DNA of 64,000 nt from Brasenia schreberi (lineage: Eukaryota; Streptophyta; Magnoliopsida; Nymphaeales; Cabombaceae). Shown one piece after another: positions 34,955-45,653 of the stretch (positions are counted from its first letter, which is position 1; each line of letters opens with the position of its first letter). The notes under the pieces are model-generated. The model was not told where the DNA came from. It saw only the letters and a program-made list of their open reading frames with translations, and searched no databases. The stretch is taken from NCBI GenBank assembly GCA_036023115.1, contig JAYKKT010000080.1:7825501-7889500 (forward strand), written 5' to 3'. Position numbers and translations under genes: made by a program.

Positions 34955-36665
34955 TGGATTCTTCTCTTCCTCTTTTAACATTTTCACATCTAGTTTCTCA
35001 TACCTTGATAAAGTTTCTTTTGGTTGCCTTTTCATATGTTCAAATCATCTTAAATGATTTATACTCATCTTATCATTTATTTATTTGTGTCATTCCCAAT
35101 TTATTTATGATAACTTCATTATGTATATGCTCTATTTTTGTATAACATTACATCTATCTCAACATCTTCACTTCTATCACGGACACTTGATGATTAATTA
35201 CATCAATATTGAAAACTATATAACATACTAGGTCTAAATACTACTCTATAATATTTCACCTCATAAAATACCTAATGCACATAAGCATTTTAAATAACCT
35301 ATATTAATTTTACATATAACATCAACAACAATTTGTCAACGTTATGAAAAACTATACTTAAGTAATTAAAACTTTTCTTATGAAGATATAATATATGCTA
35401 AGTTTAATTTTTATGTCATCTAAAGTAATCAAATGATTAAACTTACATTCCATGTATCTTGTCTTTGTTCTACTAATTTAGAAGCCTTTGCTTTTTAATG
35501 TTTTTCTCCATATTTTCAATTTCTTGTTAACTTTTCTCTTAGAATCGTCCACAAACATAATTTTATCCAGAAATCAAACTTGCATTCCACGTATCTTAAC
35601 TTTGTGCTACTAAGTTAGAAGCCTTTGTTGTCTAATGTTTTTCTCCATATTTTCAATTTCTTGTTAACTTTTCTCTTAGAATCATCCACTAACACAATTT
35701 TATCCAAAAATAACATATACTAAGGTATTTTATCTTAATATGCTTAGTTAACTCATCAATAATCAAGCTAAAAAAATAGATTTAGAGTTGATCCTTGACA
35801 TAATCTAACATTAACTTTTAAAAAAGCAATCATTCCTTCAAAACTCCTCACACATGTTTGTAAACCATTGTACATGTCTCCTATAAGATTGATGCATGCC
35901 ATTGCAACATCTCTCTTTTACAAAAATCTCCAAAGAATCACATGAAGGTTTTTTTTTGCTTAAAATGTTTTATCTCATTGGCATGACATGAATCTAAATT
36001 AGTTTTTTTATACTTAGATACTTATCTCAACCTATGTTCATTAATTCTTTTCTATAATTTTATAGTACAACTTACCTTAATAATCCTTACAATTCTTAAT
36101 AACTTACCCTGGCAATCCTTACAATTCTTAATGTCTCTTTTTCTCTTGTATATAAGATATAATTGTACTCCATTCTATATGGAGTCTTTTGATTTCTTCT
36201 TATTTCATTAAGCAATCTAATAAGATAACTGATACTCATTGTCCTAAAACTTTTCATACTTCTATAAGAATATTATATGATCAACTTTCATAAATTTAAG
36301 AGCTGCTTTGACTTCATTTATTTAAATATATTGATAAAAATTAGGGTTTATATTCTGTTTTGAATTGGTTAGCTCTCACAACTTGATACTAGTGCTTATA
36401 TTATTGTTAAAAAAACTTATAGAAATAATTTTATCTAATTTTATATTATTTCTTGCTACTAAAATCTTCTCATCTTTATCTTCCATACATTTAACAAAAG
36501 TAAGACCATTAATTTTTCTATCTCTAGCGTAACTATATTAAAAATATCATTTTTACCTCTCTTTTTTGAGTTCATGGTGTTAATATAAATCCTCCTAAGT
36601 TTTAGCTCACTAACAACTTTTCTTATTTCATTCTTTGTCTTCTTATAAACCTTCAAAGTTTCTTC
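34955..36665 (-). mobile_element. Degenerate RTE LINE (about 1.7 kb)
   Basis: The minus strand follows the 40-43 kb element from its Lys/Ala-rich linker region (antisense CTTCTTATAAACCTTCAAAG) through the reverse transcriptase to the post-RT region (antisense TAATATTTCACCTCAT). It carries many stops and gaps. It includes an internal tandem duplication with a period of about 150 bp between about 35.42 and 35.70 kb: TTTTTCTCCATATTTTCAAT and the rest of the unit occur twice. Confidence 0.75.
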
Positions 36666-37646
36666 AGTTCTTCAGTATTGTTGACATAGAACATCTACAA
36701 CCATGAAACTTAATTTCAAAAGCTTGGATTTCAAGGTCTAAAAGTTCCCACAAGTTCCATGAAACTTCACAATGCAAATTTTGGTTCACTCTCCTGATGG
36801 GCTTGATAAGCCTGAGCTGCAGGATCACGGACCTGCACACAAGGCGTTTAGAAGACCATGGGATCACCAACTTAGGGTCCTCAATTCATGAAGGGATATA
36901 GTTACCTCAGTAACAAGGAGAAAGACTGCAAAAAAACATTGCACGCAATGGAATCATAAATCTCATGTCAAACTTGTGTCTTGTTTTCCATGGTGATCCT
37001 TTGAGCCATTAATCCCATCTCCCAATACTTATCAGCACCCACAAATGCCAAGGTACATCTCGCTACCTAGGTTTAACGATCCCCCAACCAAGGTAGATCT
37101 TGCTATCTAGGTTCGATGATCCCTTTACTGCATTGCAGACCTTAAATCAGCCCTTCCCTCTTTTCTTATCAGCTCAAAATGGGCTCGGGCTGCACCTAAG
37201 CCCCTTTTGGACAGTTTCATTCCAAAACTCTCACCCACAGCCAGTCTCATCCAGGGCTAAGCCATGGCGGCACATAGGCTGCTAGTCCCTTTGCTCATCT
37301 TGCTCTTTAACAAACAGTGACATTAGCAGCATTTTGTAAAACAATGCGGCTGAGAAACATGCAGGGTCACAGAAATGCGGATACTCCACCTGATCATGCA
37401 AGTAACAATACTCATATTGAACAAACAACAACAGTCATCCGACGTTTTCAATCTTTCCTCTCTTGATAAGCACCCACAATAATTGGTGGACCCAATGGCT
37501 GAAGAGCAGATCATCACTGTATTTCAAACATATTTTCCAACTTAACTATTAAGCCATAAATGATCTATCAAGATTCACCCATCAAATCAGTTAGATAGAA
37601 CTAATACTATTGGTTAGTCCAAAGAGAGTGAAGAAAAACTCGCATT
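36666..37646. other. 3' flank of HAD phosphatase, no gene recognised
   Basis: Contains a diverged roughly 40-bp tandem pair (37047-37084 and 37086-37125, CCAAGGTA.ATCT.GCTA.CTAGG). No coding sequence was recognised. Confidence 0.45.
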
Positions 37647-37773
37647 TTATAATGGATCAGATAGGATCTTTGACTGCTCTACAGGCATCGGATGAAGAAC
37701 ACCAGCATCATGGTCGGGGCGAGTTGGAGACTCGGACTTGCAGTATGATGTGACTGAACGTGATGAGCTCGCA

Positions 37774-38046
37774 TCAATAACGCTCATTAGTGTTTCTTCG
37801 AGCTCAGCAGCGTTGCTCCATGCATGAACTCCTGCTCTTAGAAGCAGTGGATCCTTCTGAATGAGGTTCCAAAGAGGGCAATACTTCCTAGGCATCACTA
37901 TGTCTCCACATCAATAACGCTCATTAGTGTTTCTTCGAGCTCAGCAGCGTTGCTCCATGCATGAACTCCTGCTCTTAGAAGTAGTGGATCCTTCTGAATG
38001 AGGTTCCAAAGAGGGCAATACTTCCTAGGCATCACTATGTCTCCAC
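37774..38046. repeat. 137-bp tandem duplication in last HAD exon
   Basis: 37774-37910 and 37911-38046 are direct copies differing at about one position (AGAAGCAGTGG against AGAAGTAGTGG). Because 137 is not a multiple of three, the second unit is read into a different tail. Confidence 0.95.
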
Positions 38047-39089
38047 TTATAAGCCGTAAGCTTGGACAATAATCGCCTCTACAATCCCCCACGTATATGA
38101 ATCTTCTCTCTGCTGCTGCATCTTTCGCAACAGAGACAAGAATTCCATGGATGATCATGCCCTGTTCAGAACCCCAAACTTCAGAACCATAGAGAGTTCG
38201 CTCAACAGAGAATACATGCATCAAGCTGTGAGGAGAATCCCACGCTAAACCAGGTCCATAGTAATGCAATATCCACAAAAATTGAACCTGTAATCATGAT
38301 ATAATTATCCAAATTACCAACTAGAGGTTACATATTGTGAAACTTGATACCTTGCACATATTAGGAGGGCAGAGGGCACATCCGTGAACAGAAGTATAGA
38401 AATCATGGTAGGGAAGGATCCTTAGCCTTCCATTATTGTCGACATAAGTAGGATTTGTACTGATCTCAGAGAAGCAATCAATTAATCCATGGTGCCTAAG
38501 TACTGTCTCAATATAGAACATATTTGAATCACTAACAACTCGCAAATCACACCTGAAATTTCCAAACAAGACCAAAAGATTAGCAAAATCTAAAGAAATA
38601 TACTGTTACAGAAATAATCCATCGTGCACCATGTTATGGAAATTCATGGTCCAGATCAAGGCCTTTCATGAAAATAAATCTATTTATCCATTTTCTCTGA
38701 ACTTGGCCTGGCTTTATTGGGGAGAGAAGTTAGCACGCTAAAGGAGAACAATGTGTGTTACCCTGACAAATAGGCTGATTTTATGGCAGATATGATCTCC
38801 GGATCCAGTTGGATGGTTCTCAAAAAAGCAGCAATGTCTTCAATTGTCTTCCCCTGTTCATGAAGTTCCCCCAATAATTTATCCTGGTTGTTAAGAATAA
38901 CACCGAAACGTTAACATGCTGATGCAATACCAAACGCATTGCTTTGATCATGAAAGGACCATCATTCTATCTTCACAAGACAATAAACCATAAGATAAAC
39001 ATATCGAGTAATTAGTAAGAGCCATGGTCAACTTTTCTGTTTTCTCTTAGAAAACTGGACTGAACCATTAACTCCGCCATGTAAAAGAT

Positions 39090-39310
39090 TGCCTTTGCGT
39101 GGCCAGTCCCAAGCTCCGGTAAAGGAAAAGGGTTGAGTTAGGTAGCCAAAAACCTACTTAAACTTTGTTAGGTCTCAGTACTCGAAAGTTGAGCATACAT
39201 GGACGAAAATAATACTAGGATGTGTGACCTCCTAGGAAAGTCCTCATGTTGCATCCTCTAATCGACCCCTGTGGGAAAAGGCTTAGGTACAGTAAGGTAG
39301 GAAACTAGAC
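39090..39310 (+). mobile_element. Possible LINE untranslated-region fragment in HAD intron 1
   Basis: GGTTGAGTTAGGTAGCCAAA, CTCGAAAGTTGAGCATACAT and TGTGGGAAAAGGCTTAGG recall untranslated parts of plant non-LTR elements, the last being close to the RTE 3' end seen here. The assignment is tentative. Confidence 0.35.
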
Positions 39311-40036
39311 GGAATCATTGCCAACGTATCCTCATACTCGAATGAACTCAAAGAAATCATAAGCGGAACAACACAACAAGACCAAAGGACATATACTTTT
39401 GTTGGAATAGTGAAGAGAATCCCTTAATACGACATTCAATAGACAATAGAACACGATGTTATCTTGCTTTTCCGAGTTAAATGCTAATTCTACATAGCAC
39501 CGAGTACAAGCCAATTCCACTTACCGCAGGAAAAGGTTTTACAAGAAGGAAAACATCGTGGCACTAATAACTTCGAATAAGAAGAGAGAATACATCACGA
39601 GAATAAGGAACGAAGAAACAAGAAACAATCTGCAAATAAATCATGCACACAAAACGTACAACTCTTTAGCTAGCAACCAAATAAATCTGAACAATCAACC
39701 CCAAAGCAAGAGCGAAATGAGAACAAATCAATGTGCCAATATTTCCAGAAACCAAATGAAAACCAGCTAAAAATGATCATCCGACTCCATCCTATGTACC
39801 AAGCTATTCGATCACAAACCATCAACCAACTGTATGCCCAAGCTATTCATTGACAAAGACAAAGAGAGCTATACCACCATCGACTGGCCACGAAAGCATT
39901 TTTAAATCTCTCTCCCCCACTCCCTCATAACATTAAGCAGAAGCCGACCATCAAAATATGAAAAGCAAACGGATGGCATGATGGGATTTTCATGAAAGGA
40001 ACAAAACAGACCATCAATGAATTCCATGGCATGGGA

Positions 40037-40070
40037 TTTTCACTACATTGCCACTCGAATGTAGTGAAAA
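40037..40070. repeat. Perfect 13-bp hairpin at LINE 5' boundary
   Basis: TTTTCACTACATT (40037-40049) and AATGTAGTGAAAA (40058-40070) are exact reverse complements around an 8-nt loop, lying between the host codon ATG (40032) and the start of LINE sequence. Confidence 0.9.
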
Positions 40071-42958
40071 ATTTTCAGAAAGGGTCTCCGCATTTTGATT
40101 ATGGACGGATGTGGGGGTAAGGAAGCTAGTCCTAGATAATAAGATTCGTATTGGTTCTTGAAATATCGGAACATTATCCGGTAAGCTAATGGAGGTGGTA
40201 GATACTATGATTCGGAGAAAGATTCATATTCTATGTTTAGAAGAGACAAAATGGGTTGGAGAAAAAGCAAAGGAGATAGAGGATACAACTTTTAAATTAT
40301 GGTACTCAAGTAAAGAAAAGTCTCGAAACGGAGTTGGTATTATCATAAATAAAGATTTAAAGGAGAGTGTAGTAGACATATAATGATATGGTGACCGAAT
40401 CATAACGTTGAAATTAGTGTTAGGAGTAGAGGTTTTGAATATAGTTTGTGCTTATGCACCCCAAGTAGGACTAGAAGATAGTATAAAGACAGTTTTTTGA
40501 GAAGAGTTAGATAAGGTGTTTCAAAAGATTCCACAAAGGGAGATTTGTTTAGGAGGAGATTTAAATGGACATGTCGGTAAAGAGGCATTAGGATATCAAG
40601 GGATTCATGGAAACTTTGGTTTTGGGGATATAAATGAGGAAGGTAGGGAGATTTTAAATTTTGCTATGGTATTTGACCTCTTTATAGTCAATACAATCTT
40701 CAAAAAACGAGATGAACATTTAATTACTTATAAGAGTGGCTTATCACAAACACAAATTGATTACTTTATTTGTAGAAAAAAAGATAGAGCGTGTTGTAAA
40801 GATTGTAAGGTAATTCCAGGAGAAAGCTTAACCACCCATTATCGACTTTTAGTTATGGATTTACAAATAAAAAAGTGGACAAAGAAGAAAAGAGTGCATC
40901 GAGCTATTCGGACTAAATGGTGGAACCTCAAAAGCGAGAAAGAAGATATATTTAAACAGAAAATCCTGCAAGGAGATGTTTGGAATTATGTTGGCACACC
41001 CTGTGATATGTGGAACAATATGGCTATACATATTAGGAAAGTTGCGAAAGATGTGTTAGGGGTATCTAAGGGAGGTGTACCGGCACAAAAAGAAGCTTGG
41101 TGGTGGAGTGAAGTAGTACAAAATAAAATCAAGGCAAAGAGGGCATGTTACAAATTACATTATGCTAAGAAAACTAGTGAAACTTTAGAAGCTTATAAGA
41201 AAGCAAAAAAGAAAGCAAAAAAGGCTGTTAGTGAAGCAAAAGCTAAGATTTGGGAGGACTTATATAAAAAACTCAACTCAAAAGAGGGTGAAAGAGATAT
41301 TTTTAGGATAGCTAGGGCTAGAGATAAGAAAACTAAAGATCTTAATTATGTTAGATACATAAAAGACGAGGATGAAAAAATTTTAGTGGCAAATGATGAT
41401 ATAAGAAATAGATGGAAAAACTATTTTTATAATCTTTTTAATGAAAATAAAGATGTTAGTATTAGTTTAAGAGATTTAGCCAACTCAAAAAAGTATATAA
41501 ACCATAATTTCTACCGACGTATTCAAAAGAATGAAGTCAAAGAGGCTCTTAAACATATGAAGGGTGGTAAATCGGTAGGACCAAATAATATTCCTATAAA
41601 AGTTTGGAAAATACTAGGAGAAATAGGAATCACTTGCTCACAAGACTATTTAATGAAATATGAAAAAACCAAAAGATGCTCGAGGAATAGAGAGCAAGTA
41701 TACTTATACCCATATATAAGAACAAGGGAGACATTCAAAATTGTGCGAATTATCGAGGTATCAAGTTAACGAGTCATTCTATGAAATTATGGGAAAGAAT
41801 TATCGAACATAGGTTAAGACAAGTATCACGTACAACAGAGAACCAATTTGGGTTCATGCCGGGCAGATCTACTATTGAAGCTATTCACCTTTTGAGATAT
41901 CTTATGGAACATTTTAGAGTAAAAAAGAAAGACCTTCATATGATATTTATTGATCTAGAAAAAGCTTATAAAGGGTACTCAAGGAGTTTTTTTTTTGGAG
42001 AACTTTGGAAAAAAGGGGTATCCCATTGACATATATTAACCTTATAAGAGACATGTATGATGGTGCAAAAACATGTGTGAGGACTCATGAAGGAACGACA
42101 GACTTCTTTGAAGCTAATATTGTGTTACATCAAGGATCAACTTTAAGCTCATACTTATTTATAATGGTGATGGATGAGTTAACAAAACATATTCAAGATG
42201 AAGTACCTTGGTGTATGTTATTTGCAGATGACATTGTATTAGTGGAGGAGTCTAAGGAAAAAGTTAATAGAAAATTGGAACTATGGAGAGAAACATTAGA
42301 AAGCAAAGGCCTTAGACTTAGTAGAACAAAGACAAAATATATGGAATGTAAATATATGGAATGTAAGTTTGATCATTTGGTTACTTTGGAGGACATAGAA
42401 ATTAAAATAGGCACATATTGCATTTCTCGAAAAGTTTTAAATACCTAGGGTCAATTTTTAAGAGTGATGGAAGAATTGATGGAGATGTTCTGCATAGAAT
42501 TAATGATGGTTGGTTAAAATGGAGGGGAGCATGAGGTATTCTTTGTGATAAGAAGATACCATTAAAATTAAAAGGTAAATATTATAGAGTAGCAATTAGG
42601 CCAGCCATGTTTTATGGTTATGAGTGTTGAGTGTTTGGTCATACAAGAAAAGGCCGTATACATAATGAGGTTATTAGAAACAAAGTAGGAGTGACACGAG
42701 AGAACATCGTTTAAGATGGTTTGAACCTATAGAAAGAAGATCAAAAGAAGAATTGTAAGAAGGTTAGAAAAACTAAATTTGGAAAGTATTAAAAGAGGTA
42801 GAGGACGACAACAAAAGTGTTGGAAAGAAACAATAAAGAACGATCTAGCTTATTGGGAGTTAACTGCTAACATGGCACGCAGGATCTGTGGAAACAAGAA
42901 TCCATGTAGCCGACTCCGTCTTAGTATGAGAAAAGGCTTAGTTGTTGTTGTTGGTGGT
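40043..42958 (+). mobile_element. RTE-clade LINE, nearly full length, inactive
   Basis: One element inserted in HAD exon 1, opposite in sense to that gene. The endonuclease comes first: ILCLEETKWVG, ICLGGDLNGHVGKEALGYQG, QIDYFICRKKD, TTHYRLLVMDL. A Lys/Ala-rich linker follows, then the reverse transcriptase: [32 protein letters not shown]-like [13 protein letters not shown] and catalytic FADDIVLVEES. Last come the KLKGKYYRVAIRPAMFYG block and the RGRGRQQKCWKETIKNDL tail, ending in GGCTTAG plus TTG units. A single EN-RT reading frame without RNase H and a simple-repeat 3' end fit the RTE clade. Lesions include stops after IRIGS, after ESVVDI and near KTVF, a frameshift at KAYKGYSRSF, and further stops downstream, so it is non-autonomous. 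No clear target-site duplication was found. Confidence 0.9.
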
Positions 42959-43081
42959 GGTGTGGAGCAACTCATTGAACCTGTTAGTGAGGCCAAAGCC
43001 TTGGACGATGCACTTGTCGCTGTCCCCCTCAATCATCGTCCTGTCGAAGTCAAACACGACGCCGGAAAATGGCGCTTCTTC

Positions 43082-44399
43082 CTACCTTCGACCGGCGAAA
43101 GAAATAAGCACCAACGCGACCAACCGTTGCGGGAGAGAGGGGCGGTCGTCCGACGCTAGGTCTGCAGCTTCCCCAACCCAGGTTTGCCTTTCGAAAAAAC
43201 TGCAGAAATGAAGGGAAATCTTAGCAACTAACCTAAAAAAGCAGCAATTAAGAACCACCAAAACATTCATTAATGCCGACCAAAATTAATGAAATTTCAA
43301 GGACACCTTGAATCTTTAATTTGTGTTCAAAGAAAAAAAGCCTTCACGTTTTGTCCTTCAAAATAAGGCTTCTGTCGTAAATTTGTAATTAATATTGGTC
43401 AGTTAACAAAATTTAAGGACCTATGGCACGCTGGGTGTCGGCTCATTTGGCAGACTTCTATGCTCCCACATCGCTGGTGGTCGGTTCTATTTTTGATGCA
43501 TACATATCTTAGGTTTCAGCATTTTCTTGTAACCAAAAAGGAATTACATACCACACTGGCCGGTTCAGTTCTCGGAGGGGAGCATATTTCTGTGGGTGTG
43601 TTAGGATTTTTTTCTACCTTTATAACGAAAAAAGAATGAATGAATCATCTGTATGCTGTTCATCATTCGGTATTAGATAATATATACTTTATTTCATCTC
43701 TCTTCTATCGTTCAGCAATCCCAAAGTTTCTTTCTGTTAAGAGTGATTAAATAAGAAAAATGATTCTTTACATACTTGAAAATGTTAAGACTCTTGGTGT
43801 TTAAGGAAAAAGGGTTGTTTATGATGATGAAATGGAACCCCAATAAATACCGAGAGTATACCGTTCGAGTCTGTGCAGCCCTATATTAAAATCTTCGCTT
43901 CTCCAATACATCTTTAAAAACATCAAAATGAGAAAGAGAAAAAATTGATTCCACCCAATAATAGAGATAAACAAAACATTTGTGTTCATCATCCATCTTA
44001 TTGATTCCATCCAAATAAGTATTTTCTTAATATCGAATAAATAAAGCATGTGTTCATCATCTGTCCTCCTTTATGTTATTTTATTGATTCGCCTTTGGTA
44101 TATCTTATCATATTCAGTCAATGAAGTCAAAATAGTGACATGGGACTAAAACCTCCAACTAGGTCCAATCAAATCTAAGTAACAGGGATCTAGGACCTAT
44201 TTCGACTTGAATCGAGGATCTCCATGCTCTGCTATTATATTCCAGTTTTTTCAGGATACTCCTTTTAAAAAAAAACACATTTACAACCCCCCCAAATTAT
44301 CTGTGTCAAGTGATTTTTTATAACATCGTTTGGAAGCAACTCCAAGAATAAATTACAGTAAGAGAACACCCAACTTGACATTGCCAAAATGCCTTATGT
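43082..44399. other. Upstream of HAD gene: SINE pair and unassigned sequence
   Basis: An open frame on the minus strand (43085-43270) runs in the same frame as HAD exon 1 but ends at the TAG at 43082-43084. It resembles nothing recognised and may be leader sequence. No other gene was found. Confidence 0.45.
43430..43640 (+). repeat. Two SINE-like units in tandem
   Basis: First unit: CGGCTCATTTGGCAGACTTC (A box), GTGGTCGGTTCTATTTTTG, GGTTTCAGCATTTTCTTGTA with A-rich end (to about 43545). Second, partial unit: GGCCGGTTCAGTTCTCGGAG (B box), TCTACCTTTATAACGAAAAA tail. Confidence 0.55.
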
Positions 44400-44510
44400 T
44401 TTGGATACAATAGTGAGCCGAAGCCGAATGCAAATTGCATGTCCTGGGGATCAAACTCATGACCTTCGACTCGAACTCCCCAAAGTGACTTTCACATGCC
44501 CCGTTGCTTT
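44400..44510 (-). repeat. tRNA-like SINE copy
   Basis: Minus strand: GGTCATGAGTTTGATCCCC (B box), GCAATTTGCATTCGGCTTCG, CTCACTATTGTATCC 3' end. Confidence 0.7.
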
Positions 44511-44634
44511 TCAATTTCTTTTGTTCATCGCTTGAAAACTAATTACACGGAAAAATTTATGAACACTATCTTTGTGCCTATATAATATCCTAAATAATGG
44601 ATTAATACAACAATGTATTTAAAATACCTCTCAT

Positions 44635-44735
44635 AGTACACGAGGCTCACCTGGCTAAGGGGTCAACTCACAAGTTGAAGGTGATGAGTTTGATATCCCT
44701 GCAGCCCTGTCTACGTACAGGTAAAAAGGCTTCCG
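44635..44735 (+). repeat. tRNA-like SINE copy
   Basis: GAGGCTCACCTGGCTAAGGG (A box), CAACTCACAAGTTGAAGGTG, ATGAGTTTGATATCCC (B box). The 3' end is interrupted at AAAAGGCTTCCGG. Confidence 0.7.
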
Positions 44736-45040
44736 GTTTCAAACCAATGACCACCCAAACCTGGAACTGGAATTGAGCTACCCCCTTCAGGCCTGCTTCC
44801 AATTTCAAACTAGGTTCAGTTCCAATTTTGTTTCCTTTTTTCTTTTGAAAAATGAGGTGAAATATTAAATTCAGAATAAAAAACTACTCCAAACTAGCGG
44901 TTCGAGACAACCAGTTCCGTGTCTCATTCAGTTCTCCAACAGGTAAAACGGGAACAAACGTTGGGATCCCCTGTTTCAGTCCCCCAGATCCGGTTCCAGT
45001 CCCATACAGGTCTATACCCGGAGCCCATTGTAATTCAAAT
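44736..45040. mobile_element. GGTTCC-rich hAT-like remnant
   Basis: Repeated CTGGAACTGG, GGTTCAGTTCC and CCGGTTCCAG motifs, as in the family; the ends are unclear. Confidence 0.4.
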
Positions 45041-45653
45041 GGGGAAAAGAAACTTTCATAGTATGCATGACAGACTGCGTCTGTTGGGGTATTATTACTA
45101 ACGAACTATTTTAGATATTGAACTACCACAATGTTAAAATGCAACTCATGGCATTCTGCGCGTAACCAGTCAACCATCAAGTGAGAAGCACAAAAGTACA
45201 CGAGCGGGATAAAGAAAGACTGTACATTAATAAACGAAACAGTAAACCACAACAGGCAATGAACACAAAACTCCATGAAAATTTGAACAAGGAATAGTTT
45301 AACTATACAGGGGCTACAAAAACTGCAAACGGGCCATAAGCTAGAAAGTACAAGAGCATTTACAACAAGGGGATCACATGTAGCCGTTCCATATAAAGCA
45401 ATGAGCCCGATAACGTGATGAAATACAGATTGATCTCTCCAAAATACTCCTTTCTTTCCCTTATTACAATCAGAAGTCATAAATAATGGGGATAATGTTA
45501 CAGACAGCTCAACTTATGACTACAAAAGAATGGAGTATAAACTTGCCTCATCTCCTTTTATCTACACCCAACGAATCTCTTGCCTTCTGAACGAGTCCAG
45601 CCACAGCCAAGAACCAGCAATAATGTACACCACCTACCATGACGATGTATTTC
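45041..45653 (-). other. 3' flank of the NDL gene
   Basis: The stretch nearest 45653 probably includes the 3' UTR. The open frame at 45106-45480 shows no recognisable domain. Confidence 0.4.

Larger units (their letters stand above)
37647..43081 (-). pseudogene. HAD phosphatase of PECP1/PS2 type, disrupted by a LINE and a tandem duplication
   Basis: Exon pieces on the minus strand: 42959-43081, 40012-40032, 38762-38883, 38351-38552 and 37898-38161 (to a stop). They read in the order of plant phosphoethanolamine/phosphocholine (or pyrophosphate) phosphatases. HAD motif I is VVFDFDRTMIEGDSD, followed by FNELLHT | MPWNSLM, DKLLGELHEQGKTIEDI, motif II CDLRVVSDSN, HGLIDCFSEI, CALCPPNMCK and motif IV FIYVGDCRGDYCPS. 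Three oddities are seen. An RTE LINE sits inside exon 1 between LLHT and MPWNSLM. A 137-bp tandem duplication in the last exon shifts the frame, ending the protein at SVIDVET instead of the longer tail that stops at 37647. No ATG lies in frame before VVFDFD; a TAG is at 43082-43084. Splice sites and exons 2-4 are otherwise clean. It may be dead, or the LINE may be spliced out as an intron. Confidence 0.88.

Noticed and set aside
42850..43270. Short minus-strand frames at the LINE 3' end and upstream of the HAD exon.
   Set aside because: One is a wrong-frame reading of LINE plus exon 1; the other ends at the TAG before exon 1 and resembles nothing known.
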